Assembly: GCF_003335505.1 (NCBI RefSeq)
Contig: NZ_QPEX01000010.1
Coordinates: 868,001 to 932,000, forward strand
Direction: 5' to 3'
Length of the DNA: 64,000 nucleotides
From: Bremerella cremea
GTDB taxonomy: Bacteria; Planctomycetota; Planctomycetia; Pirellulales; Pirellulaceae
Shown: positions 1 to 9,690 of the stretch, piece after piece
Layout: each line of letters begins with the position of its first letter
How positions within the stretch are numbered: position 1 is the stretch's first letter
Notes under the pieces: generated by a model
What the model was told of the DNA's origin: nothing
The model's database searches: none
What the model saw: the letters and a program-made list of their open reading frames with translations, nothing else
Translations under genes and position numbers: made by a program

Positions 1-279
1 ATCTTGCCTCATCAGCGCAGCTTGAAAGATGGGGACGAAGCGATCGAAGAGGAACGCCGCTTGTGTTACGTAGGGATCACTAGGGCTCAAGAACGTTTAA
101 CCTTCTCGTTCGCCCTCGCTCGCAAGAAGTGGGGGAAGCCTCGCCCAACCGAAACGAGCCGATTCCTTTACGAATTAACCGGCCAGGCCGATAATCCGAA
201 TGCCTCGAAAGCCAAAGCCCAAGCAACCGGGCCCAAAGCCCCCCCCAAACGCCCATCGGCGGGGGCTCGTCGCCGGTAA
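1..279 (+). CDS. pcrA: UvrD/PcrA-type DNA helicase, C-terminal fragment
   Basis: This is the last 92 codons of a superfamily 1 helicase whose start lies before the window; the frame is open from base 1. The fragment begins LPHQRSL and soon carries EEERRLCYVGITRAQERL, the helicase motif VI region that contributes the arginine finger in UvrD/PcrA/Rep. It ends in a basic, Ala/Pro/Lys-rich tail (AKAQATGPKAPPKRP, then GARRR), as is common for the poorly conserved C-terminus of PcrA. The family unwinds DNA 3'-5' in excision repair and replication-fork processing. UvrD, PcrA and Rep cannot be separated from this piece alone; PcrA is the best guess from the length of the tail. Confidence 0.85.
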   Translation: MLPHQRSLKDGDEAIEEERRLCYVGITRAQERLTFSFALARKKWGKPRPTETSRFLYELTGQADNPNASKAKAQATGPKAPPKRPSAGARRR

Positions 280-312
280 ACCGTTTTCAGTCGCTAAAAA
301 AGGGGATCCGCA

Positions 313-813
313 ATGCAGCCGTTTCAAAGCCCCTTAGGCGATGCTCCAACGTCGCTATCCCCTGAGAACCCCAAGCTATCATTAGGCGTCATCTTCGGGC
401 GTTTCTTAATTTCGCTAGTCGCCTGGGCTGTTCACGTCTTGGTAGCAGGGGGATTGTTCCTGGTCTTCGTCAAAACGGTGCCCATGGCTTGGGAATTCGC
501 CGAGCAGCAAGATCTCGATTTAGCACCAATCACGGAGCTCACCTTTCATATTTCGATGCTTTTCGTCAACTACTCCTATTTAGTGGGAGTTTGGCTATTG
601 TTGTTTGATCTGCCCACTGCAGTTGCCGTCTGCTATTTGCCGCATCGTTACCAATGGGTGACCTGGATCTGGTTCACCAGCATCATTCTTCTCGGCTTCT
701 TGCTGGTTGTATTTGCTGCGACAGGCGTTTGCTTGCTGTTTGCGGCCTTCACTTTCCAGCTATCTGCGATTTTCTTGAAATATTCGACAGCACTGATAAG
801 TTTACCTCTCTAG
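313..813 (+). CDS. Small polytopic membrane protein, function unknown
   Basis: A 166-residue protein with a short Pro/Ser-rich N-terminus and about four hydrophobic segments (roughly residues 30-55, 75-100, 115-140 and 140-160). I do not recognise a family. An AGGGGA ribosome-binding site sits 6 bases before the ATG, so the start is well supported. It follows the helicase end by 33 bp on the same strand and may be co-transcribed with it. No charged or histidine/cysteine motif suggests a catalytic role; it could be a lineage-specific inner-membrane protein. Confidence 0.7.
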   Translation: MQPFQSPLGDAPTSLSPENPKLSLGVIFGRFLISLVAWAVHVLVAGGLFLVFVKTVPMAWEFAEQQDLDLAPITELTFHISMLFVNYSYLVGVWLLLFDLPTAVAVCYLPHRYQWVTWIWFTSIILLGFLLVVFAATGVCLLFAAFTFQLSAIFLKYSTALISLPL

Positions 814-965
814 GGGTAAACTGGCGTCTCGGCATTTTAGGTTGTTTGACTTGAATAAATCTGGATAGGCGAAACTTTGTCGTTTCGTTAAACTAGTCGG
901 GCAGTGCCAGCATGCACGATGCTATCGCATGATATTTCGAGGGCCGTCAGCCATGGAGAGAGGCC

Positions 966-2186
966 GTGACGCCTGGTTCCCCCTTCCGGTTCATTCAGAC
1001 CGGTGACATTCATCTCGATCAACCACTCGGCGGACTCGCCGAAGTTCCTAAACACCTGCGCGAGATTTTCTTGAGCGCTCCGCGTCAGGCGTTTCAGCAA
1101 GTGGTCGAGAATGCGCTATTGCATGAAGTCGACTTCATGCTGATCACCGGGAATGTGCTTGATGTACGGCAAAGTAGCCCCGTGATTGTCGGTTTCTTGC
1201 TCGACCAGCTCGAAACACTCAACGACGCCGGGATTAAGGTCTACTGGATCGGTGGCGAAAGCGACCCACCGGCCCGTTGGCCTGCTTCCATTCATCTGCC
1301 AGCCAACGTGCATACCGTCGGCCCTGGTAAGCCGGTCGAGATCCTTCATACCCGCGATGAAGTCGCCATCTGTAATATCATCGCCCAAGGCTTTATCGGG
1401 CGCGATCCGAGTTGGGGCCAGTTCCGCCCTGATGCGGCCGGTTTGTTTACAATTGCTGCCCTGCATGGCGATTTTGAATCGGAATCGATCGCCCGTAGCG
1501 GCATTCCTTATTGGGCACTCGGCGGAAAAGATCTCCGCAACAAGCTCAATGCTTCGCCAGCAATCGCCATCTATGCCGGCTCTCCCCAAGGACGAACCAC
1601 CACACACAATGGCCAGCGTGGTTGCACGCTGGTCGAGGTGGACGAGGAAGGTGACATCGCCATGGAAGCGATCCCGACCGATGTCTGCCGCTGGCAAAGT
1701 GAAATCATCGAGCTGGAAAACTGCAAAAAGCTCAGCGACCTGACCCAAATCATTCGCAACCGCCTTAACACGCTCAACACCACCAAAGGCAATCGCCAAT
1801 TGATGATCGATTGGCGCGTTATTGTTGCCAACGAGGCGACACGAGAACTGCTGAAGGAAGAGACTTGGCAACAAGTCACCGACGAATTGAACAAACAGTT
1901 CGGCCAGGAACCGATGGGTTCGTGGACCTACGAACTGACCGTCGAAACGGCGTCGGTCATTCCCGAAGCTTGGTACCAGGAACAATCGATCTGCGGCGAT
2001 TATCTTCGTTTAACCCGAGAACTTGCTGCCGATCCGAGTCTGCCAATCGACCTGACCACTTTTCTGGCCCCGGGGCACGAGGAAAGCCAGCTGTCCGAGG
2101 CAGTCGCCATTGAATCACGAGAAAACCGCCGCCGCGTGTTGCAAGACGCACGCCGGCTTGGCGTCCAATTGCTGCGAGCCGAGTGA
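966..2186 (+). CDS. YhaO/SbcD-like metallophosphoesterase-fold protein with degenerate active site
   Basis: 406 residues. The fold resembles the YhaO/SbcD/Mre11 DNA-repair exonuclease subunit, and the gene lies 51 bp before a YhaN/SbcC-like ATPase, the usual partner. Motif I is kept (GDIHLD, residues 13-18), as is ALHGDF (165-170). Other metal ligands look lost: the usual GD of motif II is GN (LITGNVLD, 59-66), the expected GNHD is GGESD (96-100), and the expected GHxH is GGKD (186-189). The family's partial signature AGSPQGR is still present. The GTG start at 966 is preceded by GGAGAGAGG. The protein may therefore be a structural or DNA-binding partner rather than an active nuclease; that is inference from motif loss. 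Confidence 0.75.
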   Translation: MTPGSPFRFIQTGDIHLDQPLGGLAEVPKHLREIFLSAPRQAFQQVVENALLHEVDFMLITGNVLDVRQSSPVIVGFLLDQLETLNDAGIKVYWIGGESDPPARWPASIHLPANVHTVGPGKPVEILHTRDEVAICNIIAQGFIGRDPSWGQFRPDAAGLFTIAALHGDFESESIARSGIPYWALGGKDLRNKLNASPAIAIYAGSPQGRTTTHNGQRGCTLVEVDEEGDIAMEAIPTDVCRWQSEIIELENCKKLSDLTQIIRNRLNTLNTTKGNRQLMIDWRVIVANEATRELLKEETWQQVTDELNKQFGQEPMGSWTYELTVETASVIPEAWYQEQSICGDYLRLTRELAADPSLPIDLTTFLAPGHEESQLSEAVAIESRENRRRVLQDARRLGVQLLRAE

Positions 2187-2237
2187 TGTACGATTCCGCC
2201 GGCTGCCTGCACATGGGCAATCTCAAGGAGTGTAGGG

Positions 2238-5200
2238 ATGCAACTTAATCAAGTTCAAATCGACGGGTTCGGCGTTTGGCACGACCTGAGCGTCGAGCAG
2301 CTTTCGCCGACGATCACGGTTTTGTTCGGACATAACGAAGCTGGCAAAAGTACGCTGCTGCACTTTCTGCGTACGATGCTGTACGGGCCGGAACCTGATC
2401 TCGAACGCCGCTATCTGCCACCGCTGCACGGGGGCGAACCTGGCGGTGCCCTGCGAGTGGTGGGTGAGATGGGCCGTTTCAAGGTCGTCCGCCGCTACAA
2501 CCAAGACGGCAGCCAAGAACAAGTTTGGGTGGAAGGAAGCGACGGCTCGCGGCAAAGCCGTGCGCAGTTCGACGCCCTGCTGGAAGGAGTCGACCGGCTA
2601 ACCTACAGCAACATCTTCGCCGTCGGCCTGCGCGAGATGCAGCTTCTCGCCACGCTGGATGATAGTGTCGCCGCCCAAAAGATATACGAGCTTACCAGCG
2701 GTCTCGATCGTATTTCGTTGGCCGAGGTGATGCGCGAACTCGAAACTTCGCGATGCCGGTTGATCTCAGGCGGGGAAGAAGAGGCCCTTGTCGATCAACT
2801 GCTGGAACGGCATCAAACGCTGAAACGAGAAATCGAACAGCTGCGTGGCGGTACCCAGGAATGGTCGAACTTACTAAACCAACGCCGGGCCCTGCAAACT
2901 CAGATCGATCAATTTCAACTAAAAGTGAACGACCTGATTCGCCTGGTCCAGTTTGTGGAACTGAGCCAAACCCTCCGCCCCGAGATTCAGCGAAGGGACA
3001 AGCTACGCGACAAAATCGAATCATACGGCGAGTTGCCCGAGGTCTCGCGAGAAACGCTGCGTAAGCTGCACGGCCTGCAAGATCAGATTGCCAAGAAACG
3101 TAATCGCTGCCGTGACCTGCGAACCCAATACACCGAGCTCCGAGAACGCCACAGCGCGATTCCTGTGAACCAGGAACTCGCTCGCCAGGCGGCTCGTGTC
3201 GATGCCCTTGGCGAACAACGCCAATGGATTCTCTCGCTGACGCAACAGCTACAGCGGGGCGACGAAGAGATTGTCCAGATCAAGACCGAGATCGACGATC
3301 TCTGGGATCAGTGCGGCGTGCAAACGCGTGCCGGCAAACGACCAGACCTGACCCGCAAACAGCTTCGTTCGCTGCGAGATCCCCTGCGGACGCTCGAAAA
3401 AGAAACCGAGCAGCTCGAAGAAACTCGCAAGCACACTTCCACGCACGAAGAAGAGCTGCTGGGCGTGGAAAGCGAAGTCGAGCAGTCGCTGACCTCGCTG
3501 GGAGAAGAAGACCTCAACAAAGCGCTGCATAAAGCTGGCGAACTGGTCAACTTGCTGCGTCGCCGAATTCAAGTCGAAGACAAGATCGACCAGATCCGCA
3601 TTCAATATCGCGAATCGGAAGCGGAAACACACGATCTGCTCGAAAACCAAATGATGCCCAAGCCTGAGATGGCGGGCATCGCGCTGATGTGCGTGCTGGG
3701 CGGCACGCTGGCCCTGCACGCGTTTTTGTGGCGTCCACTGGAGTTGGCCGAAGGGCTTGGTGTCATTCAGTTTATGTTTGGCAGCTTAATGGTCTTCGGC
3801 GGCGTGATGATGAAGCGGCGGCTGGACACCGAATCGGCTCAGCAGTTCGATTCGGCCAAACGCCAGCTGATGCTGCTTGACAGCCAAATGGACAAAGCAG
3901 TTGCCGAGCAAAAAGAGCTCGATATCCTGCTGCCGCGCGGCAACGGAGCCCTGATGGCCCGGCTCAAAACGGCGGAAGATCATCTTACGCGCTTAGAAGA
4001 GCTGATTCCACTCGGTCACAAGCTGGGCGAAGTTCGCGAAAAACAAGAAACGAGCACGCGGCAGATCAGCGACTTGGAACAGGCCGTCGCGCAGGCCAAA
4101 CGTCGCTGGAAGGAAGCCTTACAGGTTCTCGATTTACCTGAAAATATTGACCCCGACAAAGTCAAATCGCTGGGCCGCTACCTAGCCCAGATTCATCGCC
4201 TCCGCAAACGGCTGAAGACGCTTAACAGCGAGCAGGAAATCGCCGAACGAGAACGAGCGGCGCTGCTTAGCCGAATCACTCATCTGGCCAAAGACGTCGG
4301 TGTCCACTCCAAAACAGACGACGCCCTGCAGTTGTTGGCCCAGTTGGAAGACGATCTTCTGCGGCAGGAAGGGAAGCACAAGCAGCGTACCGAGCTGTTC
4401 GAGCAAGGCCAGAAGGTACGCGGCGATTTCCGCCGAGTCGCCGAGGAAGCCAAAGAGCTGATCGCCGAGCGAGAAGCCATTCTGGAAGAAGCCTCTAGCG
4501 AAGACGAAGAAGCCTACCTCAGCTGGATCGTCAAAACCGAAGAGGTCGAAGAACTGCAAATCAAGCTGGAAGATCAGAACGAGAAGATCGACGACAAACT
4601 AGGGACCGACGCTACCCTGGAAGAAGTCGAAGCTTGGCTCGAAACGACCGTCAGCAAAGACGCCGACGAGCAGTTGGCCAAACTACTGGCCGACCACGAC
4701 CATGCTGAAAAACGGATGCAGGAATGCTTCGAGCGTCGTGGCGAATTGAAGGTCCAACTGGAAACGCTAGAAAAGAACGATCGTCTGCTGCATGCCCAAC
4801 TGGAATTGAGCGAAGTTGAAGCCCAGCTAGAGAAAGCGATTGAAAAGTGGCAAAACTTGGCCACCACTTCCTGCATTCTCGAACAGATTCGTCGCGTTTA
4901 CGAAAACGATCGTCAGCCAGAAACCCTGCGGTTGGCTTCCAGCTATATGCGAAAGTTGACCGACGACCGTTACATTCGCATTTGGACGCCCCTGCACGAA
5001 AACACGCTGTTCGTTGAAGAACGCGATGCTGATTCCAAGTCGCTCGCTCACCTCAGTGAAGGGACCCGCGAGCAAGTCTTCCTTAGCGTTCGCTTGGCGT
5101 TGATTCACTTGTTTGCCCGCCAAGGCCGCGTGTTGCCGGTGATTCTGGACGATGTGCTCGTTAATTTCGACTCGAAGCGTTCCAAAGCGACGGCTCAGCT

Positions 5201-6239
5201 GTTCCGTGAGTTTGCCGAGGAAGGGCATCAACTGCTGATCTTTACCTGCCACGAACATATCGCGGCCATGTTCCAAGAGATGGGCGCCGACGTTCGTCAG
5301 TTGCCGAAGTTCACCGGCGTTTGCCAGCCAGGCTTGATCGATATCGAGCAGCCCTTGCCGCAGTTGGAATATCAACCAGAAGAAGTCGAGCCGGAACCAG
5401 AACCCGAACCGGTTCCTCCACCGAAGCCTGCGCCGGTCGTCGAGCAATTGCCTCTGCCCGAACCGGTCGTGACTGTCAAGATTACCAACCTCGAACCGGA
5501 GCCGGTTATTCAGTACGAACTGTCTGAATACACCGAAGTTGTCCTACCTTCGTACATGCCACTGCCAGAGCCCGAACCGGTGGTCGAGTTGGAACTGAAG
5601 GAAGAAGAGTTCGAAGAGATCTCGTTACCTATCATCGAACTTCCCGAAGAGCCCGTCCGGCTTCGCTGCGACGTGCTGCAGGAAGACGTAAACTATCGCC
5701 TCAAAGGGAGCGATGTTACTGAGAAATACCGTATTTCGCTTTCCGATTTTGATGTCGATCTGAACGAGAACGTCAACTATCGCTTGAAAGAAGCCGAGGG
5801 GACTCGTCCGGTTGGAATCGATTGGGATGCCTTGCTGGCCGAAGAACCCCTGGAAGAGGACGACGAGGAAGAAGAATTCCCCGTTGCCGATGCCATCTTG
5901 CAGCCCGAAATGGAATTCGACTACGCTCCTGATCCCGTGCCCGAACCCGAACCAGAGCCGGAATCAGAATTGGCGTTGTTGCCAATGGAAACGCCGGAAC
6001 CGGTGTATGTACCGGAGCCTGAATTGGAAATTGAGCCAGAGCCTGAGCCGGAGCCCGCACCCAAGCCGGCCCCTGCCCCTGCTCCACTTCCTCCTAAGAA
6101 GGTGCGAATTCGTTATGTCTACACGGCTCACGACGAGTTCGGTTGGGATTCGCCTCGTCGCTGGTACGAAGAGAAAGATCCGCGCAAAGATCAAGACGAA
6201 GTGATCGTCCAGGAAGAAGTGGTCGAGGAAGACCGCTAA
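2238..6239 (+). CDS. YhaN/SbcC-like AAA ATPase with long Pro/Glu-rich C-terminal extension
   Basis: 1333 residues, longer than ordinary YhaN proteins (near 900-1000). The Walker A is GHNEAGKST (31-39). Long coiled-coil arms follow, interrupted near residues 475-520 by two hydrophobic segments (MAGIALMCVLGGTLALHAF and IQFMFGSLMVFGGVMM) that probably anchor it in the membrane, as in YhaN. The ABC signature LSEGTREQVFLS is near residue 939 and Walker B VILDDVLVNFD near 970, so the ATPase looks intact. From about residue 1020 to the end is an acidic, EPEPEP-rich tail containing two related short modules (DVNYRLKGSD and NVNYRLKEAE) and a basic-aromatic C-terminus (VRIRYVYTAHDEFGW). RBS AAGGAG precedes the ATG. 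Role with the upstream gene: probable DNA-end or membrane-associated DNA maintenance. Confidence 0.85.
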   Translation: MQLNQVQIDGFGVWHDLSVEQLSPTITVLFGHNEAGKSTLLHFLRTMLYGPEPDLERRYLPPLHGGEPGGALRVVGEMGRFKVVRRYNQDGSQEQVWVEGSDGSRQSRAQFDALLEGVDRLTYSNIFAVGLREMQLLATLDDSVAAQKIYELTSGLDRISLAEVMRELETSRCRLISGGEEEALVDQLLERHQTLKREIEQLRGGTQEWSNLLNQRRALQTQIDQFQLKVNDLIRLVQFVELSQTLRPEIQRRDKLRDKIESYGELPEVSRETLRKLHGLQDQIAKKRNRCRDLRTQYTELRERHSAIPVNQELARQAARVDALGEQRQWILSLTQQLQRGDEEIVQIKTEIDDLWDQCGVQTRAGKRPDLTRKQLRSLRDPLRTLEKETEQLEETRKHTSTHEEELLGVESEVEQSLTSLGEEDLNKALHKAGELVNLLRRRIQVEDKIDQIRIQYRESEAETHDLLENQMMPKPEMAGIALMCVLGGTLALHAFLWRPLELAEGLGVIQFMFGSLMVFGGVMMKRRLDTESAQQFDSAKRQLMLLDSQMDKAVAEQKELDILLPRGNGALMARLKTAEDHLTRLEELIPLGHKLGEVREKQETSTRQISDLEQAVAQAKRRWKEALQVLDLPENIDPDKVKSLGRYLAQIHRLRKRLKTLNSEQEIAERERAALLSRITHLAKDVGVHSKTDDALQLLAQLEDDLLRQEGKHKQRTELFEQGQKVRGDFRRVAEEAKELIAEREAILEEASSEDEEAYLSWIVKTEEVEELQIKLEDQNEKIDDKLGTDATLEEVEAWLETTVSKDADEQLAKLLADHDHAEKRMQECFERRGELKVQLETLEKNDRLLHAQLELSEVEAQLEKAIEKWQNLATTSCILEQIRRVYENDRQPETLRLASSYMRKLTDDRYIRIWTPLHENTLFVEERDADSKSLAHLSEGTREQVFLSVRLALIHLFARQGRVLPVILDDVLVNFDSKRSKATAQLFREFAEEGHQLLIFTCHEHIAAMFQEMGADVRQLPKFTGVCQPGLIDIEQPLPQLEYQPEEVEPEPEPEPVPPPKPAPVVEQLPLPEPVVTVKITNLEPEPVIQYELSEYTEVVLPSYMPLPEPEPVVELELKEEEFEEISLPIIELPEEPVRLRCDVLQEDVNYRLKGSDVTEKYRISLSDFDVDLNENVNYRLKEAEGTRPVGIDWDALLAEEPLEEDDEEEEFPVADAILQPEMEFDYAPDPVPEPEPEPESELALLPMETPEPVYVPEPELEIEPEPEPEPAPKPAPAPAPLPPKKVRIRYVYTAHDEFGWDSPRRWYEEKDPRKDQDEVIVQEEVVEEDR

Positions 6240-6344
6240 TCGCCCGCATTGTTTCCTCGACAAGTCGCAGCAGTTAAAATCGACCAGGTAAGGCAGGCTC
6301 TTTTGTGTGGGCTGGCCTGACAATCTCCCACCTGGATCGACCTC

Positions 6345-8387
6345 ATGCGACACCTCCTCCCTTTCTCGCTCGTTGTTTGTTTGCTCCCTGCCTTTCTGTG
6401 GGCCGATGGGCCTGCGGATAACATCCCGGAAAACGTTCGCCCGGTTCCGCCCATTGGAATCGAACTGCCTCAGCAAGACGCCGACGAACTAAAAGCTGGC
6501 CTCGCGCAGCTCAACGACTTGATCCAGCAACTCAAGATGCGGCGCGATCTGCACACGCCGCAGATGCTGCCGGACGTCGAGATCTTTTCGCGGGCTCTGC
6601 ATCAGGCCCTTGAATACCAAGAGCTGTTCCAGCCCAACGATGTCAAAGCGGCCAAGCAAACGCTGACAGAAGGGCTCAGCCGGGCAGAAAGTTTACTGGA
6701 AGGGAAAACGCCTTGGACAACGCAAACCGGGCTGGTTGTGCGGGGGTATCGCTCGAAGATCGACCAAACGGTTCAACCGTATGGGCTCGAAATCCCCGAG
6801 AACTACCACTTCGATCAGAATGATCCATTCCGACTCGATGTCTGGCTCCACGGTCGTGGCGAACGGAGCACCGAGGCAAATTTCATTGCCGAACACATGC
6901 GCAAACCAGGACAGTACCAACCAGCGAACACGGTCGTACTGCATCCCTTCGGTCGCTACTGCAACGCGTTCAAGTTCGCCGGCGAGATCGACATCTTGGA
7001 AGCGATGGACGACGTGAAGAAGAATTACCGCATCGACGACAACCGAGTGGCGATTCGCGGTTTTTCGATGGGTGGGGCTGGCTGCTGGCAGATGGCCGTG
7101 CATTACCCGGATTTGTTCTTTGCCGCTAATCCGGGCGCTGGCTTTTCGGAAACACCGTTGTTCTTAGACGTGTTCCAAAAAGAAACCCTCGAACCGACTT
7201 GGTACGAAAAGAAGCTTTGGCAGTGGTACGATTGCCCCGGCTATGCCGAAAACTTGTTTAACCTGCCTACGATTGCCTATAGCGGCGAAATCGACATCCA
7301 GAAGCAAGCCGCCGATGTGATGGAAGAGACCCTGGCCAAGGAAGACATGCCGCTAACACATATCATCGGGCCGCAAACAAAGCACTCGATTCATGCCGAC
7401 TCGAAGAAGATCATCTCCGCCAAGCTCGACGCGCTGGCGGAAGTAGGACGCGATACGATGCCGCGGCGAATTCAATTCGCGACGTTTACCCTGCGTTATC
7501 CGCAGATGTTTTGGGTTCGTGTAAATGGACTGGAAGAGCATTGGAAGCCAGCACATGTCCGAGCGATGGTCCACTTCCAAAACAATGTTTCTATCGCCAC
7601 CGAAAATGTATCGCGATTAGAGCTAGTCTTTCCGCCAGGGCAAACCGAACTTTACGTTGGCCGGAAGGTGCAATTGAGTTTCTTCAAAGCGAATGCGGCC
7701 GAACGCCAAGAACCGCAGACCTTGAAAGTCGACGGTCCGGAAACCGATCGTTCGTGGACCTGCAAGCTAGAGAAAACCGCTGACGGCTGGCAAGAAGGTT
7801 GGAGCGAACCAAGTGGTTTGGCCAAAGTTCCTGGGCTGCAAGGGCCAATCGACGACGCGTTCCTTGACTCATTCGTTGTGGTTAGCCCAACCGGGCAAGC
7901 CTGGAACGAAAACGTGAACACGTGGGCAATCGGCGAGATGGATCACTTCGTGCAAGAATGGCGGCGTCAATTCCGTGGCGACGCGCTCGTTCAAACCGAC
8001 GCCAAGCTCACCGACGAACAGATCGCCAACAGCAATCTTATTTTGTTCGGCGATCCTGGCAGCAATGCGGTTCTAGCCAAGATTGCCGATAAGTTGCCGA
8101 TTGAGTGGGGGCAAGAGTCAATCACCGTCGGGGACAAGAACTTTAAGTCGAGCGAGAACGCCCCGGTAATGATCTATCCGAACCCGCTTAATCCGAAGAA
8201 ATACGTGGTGATCAACAGCGGCTTTACCTATCGCGAATACGCCTATCTCAACAATGCCCGCCAAGTGCCGAAGCTACCAGACTGGGCGATTGTTGACACG
8301 ACCACCAAGCCGAATGCCCTCTGGCCAGGCAAAATCGTGGCTGCCGATTTCTTTGATGAAGCCTGGCAATTGAAACCAGCAAAGTAA
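6345..8387 (+). CDS. Secreted alpha/beta hydrolase, prolyl-oligopeptidase-like
   Basis: 680 residues with an N-terminal signal peptide (MRHLLPFSLVVCLLPAFLWA). The central region has the nucleophile elbow GFSMGGAG (Ser near residue 241) within an alpha/beta hydrolase domain, and a likely catalytic histidine in TKHSIH near residue 347. The C-terminal third (residues about 400-680) is a separate, mostly beta domain of unknown role. Proteins of this type are often annotated as S9 peptidases or esterases in planctomycetes and are thought to act in the periplasm or outside the cell; the substrate is not predictable. It stands alone, 105 bp after the ATPase gene. Confidence 0.75.
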   Translation: MRHLLPFSLVVCLLPAFLWADGPADNIPENVRPVPPIGIELPQQDADELKAGLAQLNDLIQQLKMRRDLHTPQMLPDVEIFSRALHQALEYQELFQPNDVKAAKQTLTEGLSRAESLLEGKTPWTTQTGLVVRGYRSKIDQTVQPYGLEIPENYHFDQNDPFRLDVWLHGRGERSTEANFIAEHMRKPGQYQPANTVVLHPFGRYCNAFKFAGEIDILEAMDDVKKNYRIDDNRVAIRGFSMGGAGCWQMAVHYPDLFFAANPGAGFSETPLFLDVFQKETLEPTWYEKKLWQWYDCPGYAENLFNLPTIAYSGEIDIQKQAADVMEETLAKEDMPLTHIIGPQTKHSIHADSKKIISAKLDALAEVGRDTMPRRIQFATFTLRYPQMFWVRVNGLEEHWKPAHVRAMVHFQNNVSIATENVSRLELVFPPGQTELYVGRKVQLSFFKANAAERQEPQTLKVDGPETDRSWTCKLEKTADGWQEGWSEPSGLAKVPGLQGPIDDAFLDSFVVVSPTGQAWNENVNTWAIGEMDHFVQEWRRQFRGDALVQTDAKLTDEQIANSNLILFGDPGSNAVLAKIADKLPIEWGQESITVGDKNFKSSENAPVMIYPNPLNPKKYVVINSGFTYREYAYLNNARQVPKLPDWAIVDTTTKPNALWPGKIVAADFFDEAWQLKPAK

Positions 8388-8420
8388 GCCAAGAGAGTTT
8401 TAAGCCACCAATTTCACAGG

Positions 8421-8525
8421 CGGCACCCATGCCAAGAGTGCCGTCCTGACGCACCGGCGTTAGCTCATGCTGCTTGCCAACGGCACATACGGAAAACAGT
8501 GGATTGTCGGTCCGCCCAGCGGACC
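8421..8525. repeat. Two hairpins between convergent genes (REP-like)
   Basis: Between the hydrolase and mqnC there are two inverted repeats: CGGCAC (8421-8426) with GTGCCG (8438-8443), and a perfect GGTCCGC-CCA-GCGGACC hairpin (8509-8525). The second is followed by CTACTTGTTTTTC, so it may also terminate plus-strand transcription. Its shape resembles short palindromes that recur between genes in this lineage, but copy number elsewhere cannot be seen here. Confidence 0.5.
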
Positions 8526-8562
8526 CTACTTGTTTTTCTTGGTGGTAGAAAAGCAAAACCTC

Positions 8563-9690
8563 TTACGTCAGCGTGACTAGTTCTTTCTGACGCAGGGCGT
8601 TTGCTTGCACGGCTTTCATTTCGTGTTCTTTGGGGAACAACTCGTAGTGAACGTTGCGTTGGCGTGGTTCGTAGCCGAGTTCGGTGATCGCGTCGCGAAT
8701 CTCTTGCAGCGTGAGGAAGTGAACGGTGCCTGCTTCCGCGACGACGTTCTCTTCGATCATCAAGCTGCCCATGTCGTTCGCTCCGTACAGCATGGCCAGT
8801 TGTCCTACTTTCAACCCCTGGGTCACCCAGCTTGATTGAATGTTGGGGATGTTGTCGAGGTAAAGCCGCGAGAGGGCCTGGGTTTTGAGGTACTCGAACG
8901 TGCCACGTGCCGGCACATCAGCCATGTCGGTATTATCAGGCTGGAAGGTCCAGCAGATGAACGCCGTGAAGCCGCCCGTTTCGTCTTGCAGTTGCCGTAC
9001 GCGTTCAAGATGTTCGATTCGCTCGGCGAGGGTTTCCACATGCCCGAACATCATTGTGGCGGAACTGCGCCCTCCCAGTTCGTGCCAGACGCGCATTACG
9101 TCCAGCCAATCGTCAGTCATGACCTTGCCGCGAGTGAGAACGTCGCGGACGCGGTCGACCAGAATTTCAGCCCCACCACCCGGCAAACTTCCCAGGCCAG
9201 CCTCTTTCAGCCGGGATAGGACTTCCTGCAGCGGCAGCTTGTTCACTTTGGTGAAGTGGTAAATCTCGGGGGGACTAAACGCGTGGAGATTGATTTGGGG
9301 GAAGTTGCGTTTGATATCTTGCAGCAGTTCCTCGTACCACTCCAGTTTGTACTTCGGGTGCAGACCACCTTGCATCAAGATTTGATCCCCGCCGAGAGCG
9401 ACCGTTTCCTCGACCTTCTTGAGGATCTCTTCACGGGGCAAAACGTAACCTTCTTCGCTTTTAGGACCGCGATAGAAAGCGCAGAAGTGGCACACGGCGG
9501 TGCAAATGTTCGTGTAGTTGATGTTGCGATCGATGTTGTAGGTCCGGTAATTCTCCGGATGCAGTCGACGCGAAACGGCGTCGGCGGCTCGGCCAATCGC
9601 CAACAGGTCGTTCGACTCGAGAATCTGCAGACCTTCTTCGGGGGTAAGTCGTTCGCCGGCAACGGCTTTATCAAGCAATTTTGCAATCAT
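8563..9690 (-). CDS. mqnC: Cyclic dehypoxanthinyl futalosine synthase (radical SAM)
   Basis: 375 residues. A radical-SAM enzyme of the futalosine pathway of menaquinone synthesis, which cyclises dehypoxanthine futalosine. The 4Fe-4S ligands are in CTAVCHFCAFY (CxxxCxxC, near residue 62), directly after the MqnC-typical NRNINYTNI stretch. GSLPGGGAEILVDRVR and CWTFQPDNT are further family blocks. The close relative MqnE is an alternative, but the FCAFYR context and GGGAEIL..RVR favour MqnC. The gene overlaps the 3' end of mqnA by 20 bp, so the two are certainly one transcription unit; other mqn genes are not in the window. Confidence 0.9.
   Translation of the reverse strand: MIAKLLDKAVAGERLTPEEGLQILESNDLLAIGRAADAVSRRLHPENYRTYNIDRNINYTNICTAVCHFCAFYRGPKSEEGYVLPREEILKKVEETVALGGDQILMQGGLHPKYKLEWYEELLQDIKRNFPQINLHAFSPPEIYHFTKVNKLPLQEVLSRLKEAGLGSLPGGGAEILVDRVRDVLTRGKVMTDDWLDVMRVWHELGGRSSATMMFGHVETLAERIEHLERVRQLQDETGGFTAFICWTFQPDNTDMADVPARGTFEYLKTQALSRLYLDNIPNIQSSWVTQGLKVGQLAMLYGANDMGSLMIEENVVAEAGTVHFLTLQEIRDAITELGYEPRQRNVHYELFPKEHEMKAVQANALRQKELVTLT

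Noticed and set aside
1116..1985. 289-codon minus-strand open frame
   Set aside because: It lies antisense within the YhaO-like gene, has no family features and no ribosome-binding site; it is a by-product of codon bias.
4827..5447. 206-codon minus-strand frame and other frames over the YhaN-like gene
   Set aside because: Shadow of the ATPase head and the repetitive tail; no supporting features.
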